Numbered from the stretch's first letter, positions 25,872 through 36,274 are shown. The stretch is 64,000 nt of DNA from an uncultured Nitrospiraceae bacterium (GCA_937138415.1 CAKZPA010000011.1:17177-81176); one strand, 5' to 3'. Program-made: numbers and translations. The notes: generated by a model not told the origin, from the sequence alone.

Positions 25872-26885
25872 ATGGTAACGGGTCGGAGCGTGTTTCTATT
25901 CTTTCACGGTATCATTGCCATGTGCATAGCGATATCCCTCTCGCTCGCGCAAGCTTCGCACGCTGTGGAGAAAAAGAGAACGGTTTTGCTCAAATTCAAT
26001 CAAGAAAACGGCCTCCTTCGGGTCGTGTTCGAGGGGGAAGAGGCGTTCATCAGCAAGATTAAGGTGACGACCTCGTCTTCCCAGATCAAGATGGAATTTC
26101 CCGGACCTATCGACCTGCGATCCCAAAAGGATCTTCCGTTTGAAATCGTGCCATCCGAAAAATCGGTCGTTATCACTCCGCGGGGGCAATTCGACCTCAA
26201 GTTCTTTCGGCTCCCCGATCCGCCGCGTTTTGTGCTCGATATCCAGACAAAGGAACGCGAGTCCGCAAAGCAAGAAGGGGTGACCCCCGAAAAACAGACG
26301 GATAAACCGGGCGAGCAGCAAACGCCCGCCGGAAAGTCCGGCAGGATCGTCATCGACGCGGGGCACGGAGGTTTCGAGTTCGGTGTCACATCGGGGAGCC
26401 TTCGCGAAAAAGACCTCAATCTTTCGCTCGCTCGGGACGTGGGCGCGGCACTGGCGAAAAAAGGGAAAAAGGTATTTTTCGTCAGGAAGGATGATCAGTA
26501 TGTGCCCATGAGCGATCGAATTCGGCTCGTGAACCAGGTCGCCCCTGATGTCTTTATCAGTATTCACGCTACTCAGTCGCCCTTTTTCGTACTCTATGAG
26601 ACACTGCTGGAGGAGCGGGGCTTCGATGACTATCGGGTTGACGCGAATCAAAGGCGATACGCGGCGAAAAGCAAGGCATTATCGGACAACCTCGAACGTG
26701 CGATCGAGGATGGCTTGAAGGAGGACGTTATCCGTCGGAGCTTGCCGCTGCCGCTCGTGCAGTCCGCGGGGGCTCCCGCGGTTTTTCTCGAATATCCCTT
26801 CTCCGAGGTTGCGGCCTATGATCAGCAGAAGAAAACCCGATTGGTCCAAGCCATCGTCTCGGGACTTCTCGCGCACGGTCTTTAA
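25872..26885 (+). CDS. N-acetylmuramoyl-L-alanine amidase (AmiC-like)
   Basis: A periplasmic cell-wall amidase of about 337 residues. It has a signal peptide (hydrophobic run FLFFHGIIAMCIAISLSLA), an N-terminal beta domain resembling AMIN (about residues 35-125), a Pro/Gln-rich linker, and an Amidase_3 catalytic domain. Zinc ligands appear in VIDAGHGG, REKDLN and SIHAT, and the catalytic Glu in VFLEYPF. It splits the amide bond between N-acetylmuramate and L-alanine during daughter-cell separation. The segment after SIHAT is short and atypical. The start at 25872 best fits a signal peptide; the frame is open 15 codons further. It forms a run with the GerMN gene and murI. Confidence 0.88.
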   Translation: MVTGRSVFLFFHGIIAMCIAISLSLAQASHAVEKKRTVLLKFNQENGLLRVVFEGEEAFISKIKVTTSSSQIKMEFPGPIDLRSQKDLPFEIVPSEKSVVITPRGQFDLKFFRLPDPPRFVLDIQTKERESAKQEGVTPEKQTDKPGEQQTPAGKSGRIVIDAGHGGFEFGVTSGSLREKDLNLSLARDVGAALAKKGKKVFFVRKDDQYVPMSDRIRLVNQVAPDVFISIHATQSPFFVLYETLLEERGFDDYRVDANQRRYAAKSKALSDNLERAIEDGLKEDVIRRSLPLPLVQSAGAPAVFLEYPFSEVAAYDQQKKTRLVQAIVSGLLAHGL

Positions 26886-26918
26886 ATTGATTCTGCAGGG
26901 ATGGCAAGAGGATCTTTG

Positions 26919-27479
26919 ATGAACAGAAAGCGAGCGTTCGGCGTTCTCGCGTTTGGTTTCTTGTTTGTCGGTGGCATCATCGCCGGATACCTTTATTTTG
27001 CGAAGATCGTCTGGCGCGAAGAGAGTCCTTCCGTGGTCGCACCCCTGGCGAGCACGCCCGAAGAGTTGTACTCTCTGAGGATTTACTATCCGGTAGGGGA
27101 CCAGCTCCAGATGGAAGAGAGGCGGCCGCCCCGGCGGAAAGGTTCGACGGCGGTGGCCGAAGCTATCGTGGAGGAATATCTGAGGGGATCGGCGGTGGCG
27201 ACGGTTTCCTTTTTCCCCCGCGGCGCGAGGCTCCTCGGTGTCTACAGAGGGACGGATGGAGTACTCTACGTCGATCTTTCGGATGAATTCCGGAGGAATT
27301 TTCAGGGCGATGCACTCGCGGAGTTTCTCCTGCTGAAGGGCATCTATGAAAGTCTCATCGCGAACATTCAGGACGTGCAAGACGTCAAGCTCCTCATCGA
27401 GGGGAAAGAGCTGGAGTCGCTCGGTGGCCATCTCTCGCTCTCCCAGCCGCTGAAGGATCTGGTGTCGCGTGCAGAGTGA
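26919..27479 (+). CDS. Membrane-anchored GerMN domain protein
   Basis: A 186-residue protein with one N-terminal membrane helix (about residues 8-27) and a single GerMN domain (about 55-165), including YSLRIYYPVGD, PRGARLLGVY, GVLYVDLSDEF and IYESLIAN. GerMN domains occur in spore-coat GerM and in cell-wall associated lipoproteins and are thought to bind peptidoglycan or related ligands. Position between a cell-wall amidase and glutamate racemase supports a peptidoglycan role. The ATG at 26919 was chosen for its AGAGG site; an ATG at 26901 lacks one. Its end overlaps the GTG start of murI. Confidence 0.85.
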   Translation: MNRKRAFGVLAFGFLFVGGIIAGYLYFAKIVWREESPSVVAPLASTPEELYSLRIYYPVGDQLQMEERRPPRRKGSTAVAEAIVEEYLRGSAVATVSFFPRGARLLGVYRGTDGVLYVDLSDEFRRNFQGDALAEFLLLKGIYESLIANIQDVQDVKLLIEGKELESLGGHLSLSQPLKDLVSRAE

Positions 27480-28284
27480 CCACAAGAACAGGCCGATCGG
27501 CATCTTCGATTCCGGCATCGGCGGGCTGACCGTTCTGAAAGAGATTGCGCGCATCCTGCCGGACGAAAATACGATCTATCTCGGGGATACGGCCCGGGTC
27601 CCTTACGGTATCCGTTCCCCCGAGACGGTGATCCGCTACTCGTTCGAAAATACCAAATTCCTCTCGCAGAAAGACATCAAGATACTGGTGATTGCCTGTA
27701 ACACAGCATCTTCCGTGAGCCTTAACGCGATACGGAGCAGGATTTCTATCCCGGTCGTCGGGGTGATCGAACCCGGAGCAAAGGCGGCGGCATTGGCGAC
27801 GCGCACGAAAAAGGTCGGGGTTATCGGGACCGAGGCGACGATCAAAAGCAGCGCGTATGCGAAAGCGATTAAAGCGCTCGACGGTGGCATCGACGTTTAC
27901 GGGGTCGCCTGCCCTCTCTTTGTTCCTCTGGTTGAAGAGGGATGGACGGAGGGACGGATTGCCCAGCTGGTCGCGGAAGAGTATCTCGCGGGACTCAAGA
28001 ATCGAGATATCGATACCGTTGTCCTTGGGTGTACCCACTATCCCCTTCTCAAAAAGGTGATCGGGGATGTCATGGGAGCTCGCGTGCAGCTCATCGATTC
28101 GGCGATCGAAATTTCGATCGAAATCAAGGGCATTCTGGAGAAACTCGGCATGAAGCGCGATGCGGGGGATACGACGTTCAGGGAATTTTACGTGACCGAT
28201 TCTCCCGAGCGATTCCTGAAAGTGGGGGAACGGTTCCTCGGTCACCCGATAGAACACATCGAGAAAATCATCGTTGGAACATAG
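27469..28284 (+). CDS. murI: Glutamate racemase
   Basis: A 271-residue glutamate racemase, which makes D-glutamate for peptidoglycan. The two catalytic cysteines are present in VIACNTASS and [10 protein letters not shown], with [14 protein letters not shown] at the N-terminus and [11 protein letters not shown] as the substrate loop. Translation starts at a GTG inside the end of the GerMN gene (11-base overlap), so the two are coupled. The following rph starts 17 bases downstream. Confidence 0.96.
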   Translation: MQSDHKNRPIGIFDSGIGGLTVLKEIARILPDENTIYLGDTARVPYGIRSPETVIRYSFENTKFLSQKDIKILVIACNTASSVSLNAIRSRISIPVVGVIEPGAKAAALATRTKKVGVIGTEATIKSSAYAKAIKALDGGIDVYGVACPLFVPLVEEGWTEGRIAQLVAEEYLAGLKNRDIDTVVLGCTHYPLLKKVIGDVMGARVQLIDSAIEISIEIKGILEKLGMKRDAGDTTFREFYVTDSPERFLKVGERFLGHPIEHIEKIIVGT

Positions 28285-28301
28285 AGTGGAGGATACACGG
28301 T

Positions 28302-29051
28302 ATGAGACCTGATGGCCGGAAGGCAATCGAGATGCGACGTGTCGTCATTCAGCGCAATTTTATCGAGAATGCGGAGGGATCTGTTCTGATTTCCATCGGG
28401 AACACGCGGGTTGTGTGTACCGCGACGATCGAGGAGAAGGTCCCCCCGTTTTTGAAGGATCAGAAAAGAGGGTGGATTACGGCGGAATATGCCATGCTTC
28501 CGAGGGCTACCCAGACGCGGACGATCAGGGAATCGACGGTCGGCAGGATCAGCGGCCGAACGCATGAAATACAAAGGCTGATCGGAAGGGCGCTTCGGTC
28601 CGTCGTCGATCTATCCTGTATCGGCGAGCGGACGATCTGGATCGACTGTGACGTCCTCCAGGCGGACGGTGGCACGAGGACAGCTTCCATTACCGGTGCG
28701 TTCATCTGCCTCTCGGATGCGGTTCGCTTCGGCCTGAGGAACGGCATTTTTGAAAAATCGCCGCTGAGAGATTACCTCGCGGCGGTGAGCGTGGGCGTCG
28801 TCGGGGGCGTCCCGATGATTGACTTGTCCTATGCCGAGGACTCCCAGGCCGAGGTGGACATGAATGTCGTCATGACAGGTGGCGGGAACTTTGTCGAAAT
28901 TCAGGGAACAGCGGAGGGAGCCCCTTTCTCGCGGGAGACGCTCGACGTGCTGATCCAACTTGCCAGGGAAGGAGTTGACGCGCTCATCGCCCTCCAGAAG
29001 CAGCACGTGGATGAGAGTCTCGTCGGTTTCAGCAAATCGCTTTCGATGTGA
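28302..29051 (+). CDS. rph: Ribonuclease PH
   Basis: A 249-residue RNase PH, the phosphate-dependent 3'-to-5' exoribonuclease that trims tRNA 3' ends. Hallmarks are [12 protein letters not shown] at the N-terminus, [16 protein letters not shown], and the phosphate-binding [19 protein letters not shown]. Full length for the family (about 240). The ATG at 28302 has a GTGGAGGA ribosome site and matches the family start; the frame extends 120 codons upstream through murI by chance. Directly downstream of murI. Confidence 0.96.
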   Translation: MRPDGRKAIEMRRVVIQRNFIENAEGSVLISIGNTRVVCTATIEEKVPPFLKDQKRGWITAEYAMLPRATQTRTIRESTVGRISGRTHEIQRLIGRALRSVVDLSCIGERTIWIDCDVLQADGGTRTASITGAFICLSDAVRFGLRNGIFEKSPLRDYLAAVSVGVVGGVPMIDLSYAEDSQAEVDMNVVMTGGGNFVEIQGTAEGAPFSRETLDVLIQLAREGVDALIALQKQHVDESLVGFSKSLSM

Positions 29052-29159
29052 TAAAATAGTAGCAGTCGAGCGCTGTCTCCGCCCCGCTCAAAGGGTGGGA
29101 GGGAGTATTGTATCCTGAATTGTTTCCGTGCCGGCGCTGATGAGAGGAGAATATCGTCT

Positions 29160-30977
29160 ATGAACAAATTTAACGCATACAGAGGTCTCTTTGTGTGGCT
29201 CATGATCGGCGTCATGATGATCCTCCTCTTCAATGTGCTGAACGTGCCGAAGAAGACCGATCAGGAGATAATCTTTTCCGATTTCATGGCGAAGCTCGAC
29301 GCCGGGGAGATCGAAGAGGTCCTCATCAAGGGCAACGTGATCACCGGGCAGCTCAAGGACGGCAAGAAGTTCAGAACGTACGCCGCGGAGTATCCGGAGT
29401 TGGTGCAAACGCTCCGCGAGCAGAAAGTGAAGATTACCGTCAAGCCGGAGGAACAGAATCCGTGGTACTGGAACTTCTTCTTCTCGTGGGGTCCTATCAT
29501 CTTTCTCGTCGTTATATGGATATTTTTTATGCGGCAGATGCAGACGGGCGGCAATAAGGCGCTCTCCTTCGGAAAGGCGAAGGCGAAGATGATTTCGGAG
29601 AAGTCGGTCAAGGTTACGTTCGCCGATGTCGCGGGGATCGAAGAGGCAAAGGGCGAAGTCCAGGAAATCATCGACTTTCTCAAGGATCCCCAGAAGTTTC
29701 AGAAGCTCGGCGGGAAAATACCGAAGGGCGTCCTGCTGGTCGGCGCTCCCGGCACCGGCAAGACGCTCCTCGCGCGGGCGATCGCAGGGGAGGCAGGAGT
29801 CCCCTTCTTTTCGATTTCCGGCTCCGATTTCGTGGAGATGTTCGTCGGTGTCGGCGCTTCGCGCGTGAGGGATCTCTTCGACCAGGCGAAAAAGAACGCC
29901 CCGTGCATCATCTTCATCGATGAAATCGACGCCGTGGGGCGCCATCGGGGCGCCGGGCTCGGCGGCGGGCATGACGAGCGGGAACAGACGCTCAATCAGC
30001 TCCTCGTCGAGATGGATGGATTCGAATCGAACCAGGGCGTCATCATAATCGCTGCGACGAACAGGCCGGACGTTCTCGATCCCGCCCTTTTGAGGCCGGG
30101 GAGATTCGACCGTCAGGTTGTCGTGCCGCAGCCCGATGTCAAGGGGAGGCTCGAAATTCTGAAGGTCCATACGAGGAATATCCCGATCGACGAGGGGGTT
30201 AACCTCGAGGAGATCGCTCGCGGCACCCCCGGCTTTTCGGGCGCGGATCTCGAAAACCTCGTCAACGAGGCTGCGTTACTTGCAGCCCGTAAAGCGAAGT
30301 CGAAGGTCGAGAAGTCCGATTTCGAGGCGGCTAAAGACAAGGTGCTCATGGGCGTCGAGAGGAAGAGCATGATTATCAGCGATGAGGAGAAGAGGAATAC
30401 GGCATACCACGAGGCGGGCCATGCGCTCGTCGCCAAGCTTACGCCGGGGACCGATCCGCTCCATAAGGTGAGCATCATCCCTCGCGGAAGGGCGCTTGGT
30501 GTGACTCAGCAACTCCCGATAGACGACAAATATACCTATTCGAAGGATTATCTCCAGAAGGCCCTGTCCGTCTTGCTCGGTGGACGGGCTGCGGAGGAGA
30601 TTGCGCTAAACCACATGACGACAGGTGCAGGGAATGACCTCGAGCGGGCGACGGAACTCGCGCGCAAAATGGTGACGGAATGGGGCATGTCCGAAAAGTT
30701 GGGCCCCCTGACATTCGGCAAGAAGGACGAGCAGATTTTCCTCGGGAGGGAGATCGCGCGCCATAAGGATTACAGCGAGAAGACGGCGGTAGAGATCGAC
30801 GAGGAGGTCAAACGCATCGTACTCGAGGCGTACACGATGGCGAAGAAACTCCTCACCGCCAATAAGGATCTGCTCGACATGTTCGCTCAATCCCTCCTCG
30901 AGAAGGAAACGATGGACGGCGAGGAGATCGATGCCCTCATCCGGCAAGCGATGTCAGCGAGAGCTGTGCCGGCGTAG
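29160..30977 (+). CDS. ftsH: ATP-dependent zinc metalloprotease FtsH
   Basis: A 605-residue membrane AAA+ protease that degrades misfolded membrane proteins and regulators such as LpxC. Two membrane helices (about residues 9-27 and 107-124) flank a periplasmic domain. The AAA module has Walker A GAPGTGKT (residues 195-202), Walker [12 protein letters not shown] and the second region of homology [20 protein letters not shown]. The zinc site is HEAGH (417-421). Because lipid A genes lie further along, FtsH may also control LPS level here, but that is general knowledge. folP follows after 261 bases without a clear gene. Confidence 0.98.
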   Translation: MNKFNAYRGLFVWLMIGVMMILLFNVLNVPKKTDQEIIFSDFMAKLDAGEIEEVLIKGNVITGQLKDGKKFRTYAAEYPELVQTLREQKVKITVKPEEQNPWYWNFFFSWGPIIFLVVIWIFFMRQMQTGGNKALSFGKAKAKMISEKSVKVTFADVAGIEEAKGEVQEIIDFLKDPQKFQKLGGKIPKGVLLVGAPGTGKTLLARAIAGEAGVPFFSISGSDFVEMFVGVGASRVRDLFDQAKKNAPCIIFIDEIDAVGRHRGAGLGGGHDEREQTLNQLLVEMDGFESNQGVIIIAATNRPDVLDPALLRPGRFDRQVVVPQPDVKGRLEILKVHTRNIPIDEGVNLEEIARGTPGFSGADLENLVNEAALLAARKAKSKVEKSDFEAAKDKVLMGVERKSMIISDEEKRNTAYHEAGHALVAKLTPGTDPLHKVSIIPRGRALGVTQQLPIDDKYTYSKDYLQKALSVLLGGRAAEEIALNHMTTGAGNDLERATELARKMVTEWGMSEKLGPLTFGKKDEQIFLGREIARHKDYSEKTAVEIDEEVKRIVLEAYTMAKKLLTANKDLLDMFAQSLLEKETMDGEEIDALIRQAMSARAVPA

Positions 30978-31238
30978 CAGGGGAAGTTCCGCCGTTCATA
31001 CCACTCTTTCCTCCGAACACTCTTTTCGTAAAGTATTTCGCCGTTTGGTCCCGACTGACCCGAAACGTGAAGGCATTGTCCGAAAAAAGACGTTGAGCGA
31101 TGATACCAGCGCGGGATGTCCCAGCGGCATGGAGATGGACGTGGTCGCGATGCTGCCAGATCTGGCGTACGGCGAGGTATCGAAAGAGAAACTCTTTGGA
31201 CAGCCTGCCCTTTTACGGTGCATTTTCCGGGACGCGCG

Positions 31239-32084
31239 ATGAAACTGAGTTGGAAAAAGTATTCCTTTGATGTGTCCGAGAGGACCTACGTTATGGGGAT
31301 TCTCAACGTGACGCCGGATTCTTTCTCGGATGGGGGCCTCTATCTCGATCGTTCCGCTGCCGTGGAACGGGCTCTCCGCATGGTGGAGGACGGTGCGGAT
31401 ATGATCGATGTCGGCGGCGAGTCGACGCGTCCGGGTTCGGACCCCGTCCCTTTATCCGAAGAACTGAAGCGGACGATCCCTGTCATTGAGGCACTCGCAA
31501 AAAAAGTGACTATCCCCATATCGATCGATACGTACAAGGCTGAGGTCGCACGGCGGGCACTCGAAGCCGGGGCGTCGATCGTCAATGATATCAGCGGGCT
31601 CAGGTTCGACTCCGAGATGGCCCGCGTCGTGGCCCGACACGACGTTCCGGTCGTCGTCATGCACATGAAAGGCACGCCGAAAGATATGCAGGCGGATCCC
31701 CGCTACGAAGCGCTCATTCCGGAGATCCTCGATTCCCTGAGGGGGAGCATAGAGATCGCCCGTCATTCGGGGATCAGGGAGGACAGGATCATCATCGACC
31801 CCGGAATCGGTTTCGGGAAAACGTACGGTCACAATGTGAGCATCATCCGTCACCTGCGTGAATTCACGCTCCTCGAGAAGCCGGTTCTGGTGGGCGTGTC
31901 AAGGAAAGCGTTCATCGGACACATCCTGGGAGGGGCGCCGCCACATGAGCGTCTCGAGGGTACCGCAGCAGCGGTCGCTCTTTCGATACTCAACGGCGCG
32001 AATATCATCCGTGTCCACGACGTAAAGGAGATGGTAAAGGTTGCAAAGGCTGCGGACGCCATCAGGAAGGGGACGGTGCCGTGA
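31239..32084 (+). CDS. folP: Dihydropteroate synthase
   Basis: A 281-residue dihydropteroate synthase, which condenses p-aminobenzoate with dihydropterin pyrophosphate in folate synthesis and is the sulfonamide target. Signatures are MGILNVTPDSFSDGG, DVGGESTRPGS, IVNDISGL, DPGIGFGKT and VGVSRKAFIG. The start at 31239 gives the family length; an extra 41 codons are open upstream. Placement after ftsH is common in bacteria. The stop overlaps the GTG start of the editing-domain gene (GTGA). Confidence 0.96.
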   Translation: MKLSWKKYSFDVSERTYVMGILNVTPDSFSDGGLYLDRSAAVERALRMVEDGADMIDVGGESTRPGSDPVPLSEELKRTIPVIEALAKKVTIPISIDTYKAEVARRALEAGASIVNDISGLRFDSEMARVVARHDVPVVVMHMKGTPKDMQADPRYEALIPEILDSLRGSIEIARHSGIREDRIIIDPGIGFGKTYGHNVSIIRHLREFTLLEKPVLVGVSRKAFIGHILGGAPPHERLEGTAAAVALSILNGANIIRVHDVKEMVKVAKAADAIRKGTVP

Positions 32085-32491
32085 AGCTCCTCCTCTTCTA
32101 CGCGCACACGTGGTGGTACAAGACCGCTTCGAAGAGCTTGCCCTCCGTGGCTGATTGCGAGCGCGAGGAATCTATCGAAAACACGGTCGTCGTTTTTTTT
32201 CACGCCGAGAAGGACGACGAGGAGAAGGGGAAGCCCCTCCTCGATAAAATCGTGAAGAACATCAAATGGATCGCCGGCAAGTTCAGCACAAAGAACGTCG
32301 TCATCCACTCGTTCAATCACCTGTCTGCCAGCAAGGCATCGCCGGAGTTTTCGCAACAGCTCATCGAATCGACCGCGGCCCGGCTTCGCGAGGGAGGATA
32401 TACGGTTTTGTGCACGCCGTTCGGATACTTCAACGAATTCAGGATCCACGTCGGCGGTGAGAGTCTCGCGAAGGTCTTCAAAGAGCTGTAA
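32081..32491 (+). CDS. Freestanding archaeal-type threonyl-tRNA synthetase editing domain
   Basis: A 136-residue protein that resembles, over its whole length, the N-terminal editing domain of archaeal threonyl-tRNA synthetase (tRNA-Thr_ED family, DTD-like fold). The match is clearest in VVIHSFNHLSASKASPEF, GYTVLCTPFGYFNEFRIHV and the N-terminal KLLLFYAHTWWY. In archaea that domain hydrolyses Ser-tRNA(Thr). Here there is no synthetase attached, so it may act as a free proofreading enzyme or bind another substrate. It begins with GTG overlapping the folP stop. No thrS is in the window, so whether it backs up a bacterial ThrRS cannot be told. Confidence 0.8.
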   Translation: MKLLLFYAHTWWYKTASKSLPSVADCEREESIENTVVVFFHAEKDDEEKGKPLLDKIVKNIKWIAGKFSTKNVVIHSFNHLSASKASPEFSQQLIESTAARLREGGYTVLCTPFGYFNEFRIHVGGESLAKVFKEL

Positions 32492-32511
32492 AAATGGGGC
32501 GTATGCACGTC

Positions 32512-32587
32512 TGGAGGCGGCGAGCGGATTTGAACCGCTGCATAAAGGTTTTGCAGACCTCTCCCTTAGCCACTTGGGTACGCCGCC
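32512..32587 (-). tRNA. tRNA-Cys (anticodon GCA)
   Basis: A 76-base cloverleaf on the minus strand: acceptor GGCGGCG pairs with CGCCGCC, the anticodon loop is CTGCAAA, the T-loop is TTCAAAT, and CCA is encoded (32514-32512). The discriminator is U, the cysteine identity base. It is 97 bases downstream of tRNA-Gly and probably co-transcribed. Confidence 0.95.
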
Positions 32588-32684
32588 ATTACTGCAGTGA
32601 GAAGTCAAAAGCTGAACGTGAAGAGTCGAAAAGACAGCCGGAAACTTTTACCTCTGCACTGTTCACTCCTCACCGGTAGTCAGA

Positions 32685-32760
<76 letters not shown>

Positions 32761-32811
32761 ACATGAGCTTGTCGCGACGCGGTCTTTCGTCCGAAGATGA
32801 TGCGTCGCCCC

Positions 32812-32841
32812 TTAACTTATCGGCAAATGATAGGCTATAAT
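32812..32841 (+). promoter_or_regulatory. Putative sigma-70 promoter of trpE
   Basis: A -35-like TTAACT (32812-32817), an 18-base spacer and a consensus TATAAT (32836-32841) lie about 50 bases upstream of trpE. No leader peptide rich in tryptophan and no attenuator hairpin are visible between it and the ATG. Confidence 0.5.
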
Positions 32842-32889
32842 GTTCGTTATTATTGAAAATACTACTAAGGAAGATCACATTTTGTCAAT

Positions 32890-34434
32890 ATGCTCTATCC
32901 CGATTTAGAAAGCTTTAAGAACCTTTCGAGCCAGGGCAATCTTATCCCCGTGTACCGCGATGTTCTCGCCGATATCGATACGCCCGTGTCGGCGGCGATG
33001 AAACTCGGGGGTTCTCCTTCTTTTCTGCTCGAGAGCGTTATCGGCGGAGAAAAGTGGGCGCGGTATTCCTTCCTCGGGTCGCGTCCTTCGCGCATCATCA
33101 AGGCGAAGGGCTCGCTCGTCGAGATCCGGGACGCCAAAGCCGGCGTGCAGAAGTCGGAGGTCGACAATCCTCTGGAGACGGTGGCGAGGGAAATCGCCTC
33201 GTATCGGCCGGTCCAGGTGCCGGGGTTGCCGAGGTTCTACGGAGGCCTCGTCGGATACATCGGGTACGATATGGTCAGATTTTTCGAGCACATGCCTATG
33301 GCGAGAAAACCCGGCCTCCGCATGCCGGACCTCTTTCTCATGCATACGGATACCGTGTTGATCTTCGATAACCTGAAGGGAATCATGAAGGTCGTGTCCA
33401 ACGCGTTTCTTCGGGACACGGCGCCCGAAGATGCGTACAGGGAAGCCGAGGAGAAGATCGAAACGATCATCGAGACGCTGCAGAAATCGAGCGTGAAGAG
33501 GAGGAAATCCACCTCGTCTCCCCCGTCTTTCCAGAGGACGGAGGGTGGGGGCGCCAAAGGGGCTCCGCGCATCCTGATGGGAGGGGGAACGGTTTCCGGT
33601 TTCGCGTCCTCGTTCAACCGAAAAGATGAATTCGAACGGGCGGTTTCGCGTTGCAAAGACTACATCGTTGCAGGAGATATCATCCAGGCCGTCCTCTCGC
33701 AGAGGTTCGAGAGGGAGACGCATGTCGAGCCGTTCAATATTTACCGGGCGCTGCGCGTTATCAATCCGTCCCCGTACATGTACTACCTCGATATGGGGAA
33801 TGCCCAGCTCGTCGGTTCCTCGCCGGAAATTTTGGTGCGGCTCGAAGGCGGGAAAATTCTCCTGAGGCCGATCGCGGGGACGAGACGGAGGGGCGAGACC
33901 GAAGATGAAGACCGTACACTCGAAGAGGAACTGAAGAACGATCCGAAAGAGATCGCTGAACACATCATGCTCGTTGATCTGGGGAGGAACGACGTCGGGA
34001 GGGTTGCGGAAACCGGTTCTGTCAAAGTCACCGAGCTGATGGCGGTGGAGCGCTATAGCCACGTCATGCACCTCGTGTCCAATGTCGAGGGAATGCTCAG
34101 GAAAGGGCTGAATGCGTTCGACGTCCTCGGCGCGTGTTTCCCCGCGGGCACGGTGACCGGCGCGCCGAAAATCCGCGCGATGGAGATCATCGAAGAGCTC
34201 GAGCCGATTCGGAGAGGCCCCTATGCGGGCGCGGTCGGGTACTTCAGCTATTCCGGTAATATGGATACCTGCATCACGATCAGGACGTTGATCGTAAAGG
34301 GCAGGAAAGTGTACGTTCAGGCAGGAGCCGGCATCGTCGCGGATTCCGTTCCCGAGAAGGAATACATGGAAACCGTGAACAAGGCCATGGGGATGATGAA
34401 AGCGGTCGATATGGCGGAGGAAGAGTTACGTTAG
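32890..34434 (+). CDS. trpE: Anthranilate synthase component I
   Basis: A 514-residue TrpE, which converts chorismate to anthranilate with ammonia supplied by TrpG. The N-terminal LLESVIGGEKWARYSF contains the LLES motif of the tryptophan feedback site. The chorismate-binding domain carries GSSPEILVR, PIAGTRRRG, EHIMLVDLGRNDVGR, FPAGTVTGAPKIRAM and YAGAVGYFSY. Between the two parts is a low-complexity linker (about residues 200-240). No strong ribosome site precedes the ATG. trpG and trpD follow; trpC, trpF, trpB and trpA are not in the window. Confidence 0.96.
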   Translation: MLYPDLESFKNLSSQGNLIPVYRDVLADIDTPVSAAMKLGGSPSFLLESVIGGEKWARYSFLGSRPSRIIKAKGSLVEIRDAKAGVQKSEVDNPLETVAREIASYRPVQVPGLPRFYGGLVGYIGYDMVRFFEHMPMARKPGLRMPDLFLMHTDTVLIFDNLKGIMKVVSNAFLRDTAPEDAYREAEEKIETIIETLQKSSVKRRKSTSSPPSFQRTEGGGAKGAPRILMGGGTVSGFASSFNRKDEFERAVSRCKDYIVAGDIIQAVLSQRFERETHVEPFNIYRALRVINPSPYMYYLDMGNAQLVGSSPEILVRLEGGKILLRPIAGTRRRGETEDEDRTLEEELKNDPKEIAEHIMLVDLGRNDVGRVAETGSVKVTELMAVERYSHVMHLVSNVEGMLRKGLNAFDVLGACFPAGTVTGAPKIRAMEIIEELEPIRRGPYAGAVGYFSYSGNMDTCITIRTLIVKGRKVYVQAGAGIVADSVPEKEYMETVNKAMGMMKAVDMAEEELR

Positions 34435-34573
34435 AATGGCCAATGATCAAATTACAATCGCTAAAATAGAATGAAAGGAAAACGGAAGTTCCAAACAGTT
34501 TTAGAATTTTTGGTATGTGCATTTCTTTAGAATCTAGATTTGAGAATGTGGAATGTTACTCGTTGGTGATTTT

Positions 34574-35155
34574 ATGTTACTGATGATAGACAATTACGAT
34601 TCCTTCACGTACAACCTCGTTCAGTACTTTGGGGAACTCGGAGAGGAAATCAGGGTTTTCAGGAACGATAAAATTACGGTGCGAGAGATCGAACGGCTGA
34701 ACCCGGAGCGAATCGTCATATCGCCGGGACCGTGTACGCCGAAAGAAGCGGGGGTTTCTGTGGACGTCATCAGATATTTTACCGGGAAGATCCCGCTCCT
34801 CGGCGTCTGCCTCGGGCATCAGGCGATCGGTGCCGCGTTCGGCGGGGACATCATCAGGGCGCCGAGGCTTATGCATGGGAAGACATCGCTGATCTTTCAC
34901 GACGGAAAGACGATCTTCACCGGTCTTCCGAATCCCTTTGAGGCGACCCGGTATCATTCGCTCGTGATCAAGAGGGAAACCCTTCCGGCGTGTCTCGAGA
35001 TCACGGCGTGGACGGATGCCGGCGAGATCATGGGGGTCAGGCACAGGGACTACGCGGTGGAAGGCGTTCAATTCCATCCCGAATCCATTCTCACCGTCGC
35101 GGGGAAAGACCTCTTGAGGAACTTTTTACGCATTACGACGCAGGGTGCACGATAA
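34574..35155 (+). CDS. trpG: Anthranilate synthase component II (glutamine amidotransferase)
   Basis: A 193-residue class I glutamine amidotransferase that feeds ammonia to TrpE; it may also serve aminodeoxychorismate synthase. The N-terminus is [19 protein letters not shown], the nucleophile is Cys in [10 protein letters not shown], and the His-Glu pair is in VQFHPESIL. The ATG at 34574 matches the family start and has a GGTGA site; 7 more codons are open upstream. The 139 bases after trpE are AT-rich and unlike the surroundings in base composition, but no repeat or gene is evident in them. Confidence 0.95.
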   Translation: MLLMIDNYDSFTYNLVQYFGELGEEIRVFRNDKITVREIERLNPERIVISPGPCTPKEAGVSVDVIRYFTGKIPLLGVCLGHQAIGAAFGGDIIRAPRLMHGKTSLIFHDGKTIFTGLPNPFEATRYHSLVIKRETLPACLEITAWTDAGEIMGVRHRDYAVEGVQFHPESILTVAGKDLLRNFLRITTQGAR

Positions 35156-35231
35156 GAAACCATGGACAGGGCGGCCGTTGCGTTTGCCGCATCGTGCCCT
35201 GCGCGTCGCGTATCGGACACCCCGGGCATAG

Positions 35232-36242
35232 ATGATCAAAGAAGCGATACATATTCTCGTTAACAACATCGGTCTCACCGAGTCGGAAACTGCCGAGTGC
35301 ATGCGGGAGATCATGGAGGGCAGGGCGACGGACGCGCAGATCGGCGCATTCCTCACAGCGCTCAGGATGAAAGGGGAGACGGTAGAGGAAATTACGGGAG
35401 CGGCGAGGATCATGCGTCAGAAGGCGACCACCATACGGGCTCCGGAGGGCGTGCTGGATACGTGCGGCACGGGCGGGGACATGGCGGGCACGTTCAACAT
35501 CTCGACGACGACGGCGTTCGTTGTCGCGGCGGCGGGTGTCCCGGTCGCAAAACACGGGAACCGCTCGGTCTCGAGCCGATCGGGAAGCGCGGATGTCCTG
35601 GAAGCCCTCGGGGTGAAAATAGACCTCCCACCCGAAAAAGTGGAGCACTGTCTCTTCGAAACAGGGTTCGGGTTCCTTTTCGCGCCGCTCTTCCACCCCG
35701 CAATGAAGTTCGCTGTCCGGCCGCGCCGGGAATTGGGCGTGAGAACCATCTTCAATATTCTCGGTCCCTTGACGAACCCGGCTGGTGCGAGGAGGCAGGT
35801 CCTCGGCGTCTTCGCCGAGAAGCTGACCAATACCCTGGCGCGCGTTCTCGGGAATCTCGGTGCCGTTCATGCCATGGTCGTGCACGGCAACGACGGACTC
35901 GACGAAGTGAGCATTTCGGATGCGACGAAGGTATCGCAGTTGAAAGACGGAGACGTCGTAAATTTCTCTATCGCACCGGAGGATTTCGGGTTCTGGAGGA
36001 GCTCGGTCGATGAGATACGCGGGGGGAGCAGCGAAGAAAACGCAGCGATCACGAGGGCCATTCTCGACGGGGAGAAAGGCCCGAAGCGGGATATTACACT
36101 GATGAATGCGGCGCTCGCCTTTGTCGTAGCGGGGAAGACGGACGATATCCGCACGGCGGCGGATATGGCCGCTGACGCAATCGATTCGGGTAGGGCCGCG
36201 AGGAAACTCGATGAGGTCAGGAAGGTGAGCAATGCGCTCTGA
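35232..36242 (+). CDS. trpD: Anthranilate phosphoribosyltransferase
   Basis: A 336-residue TrpD, which attaches anthranilate to phosphoribosyl pyrophosphate. Signatures are DTCGTGGDMAGTFNIST (the pyrophosphate loop), AKHGNRSVSSRSGSADVLEA and FNILGPLTNPA. Full length for the family. It lies 76 bases after trpG and is followed after 32 bases by the gnnA-like oxidoreductase, so the tryptophan genes may run on into the lipid A operon. Confidence 0.96.
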   Translation: MIKEAIHILVNNIGLTESETAECMREIMEGRATDAQIGAFLTALRMKGETVEEITGAARIMRQKATTIRAPEGVLDTCGTGGDMAGTFNISTTTAFVVAAAGVPVAKHGNRSVSSRSGSADVLEALGVKIDLPPEKVEHCLFETGFGFLFAPLFHPAMKFAVRPRRELGVRTIFNILGPLTNPAGARRQVLGVFAEKLTNTLARVLGNLGAVHAMVVHGNDGLDEVSISDATKVSQLKDGDVVNFSIAPEDFGFWRSSVDEIRGGSSEENAAITRAILDGEKGPKRDITLMNAALAFVVAGKTDDIRTAADMAADAIDSGRAARKLDEVRKVSNAL

Positions 36243-36274
36243 TGGGGCCATGGAGATAGTGCAGGGGAGTCTCG

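Noticed and set aside
31129..31242. A 37-codon open frame ending in an ATGA overlap with folP
   Set aside because: Weak ribosome site, no family resemblance; the overlap alone is not enough to call a gene.
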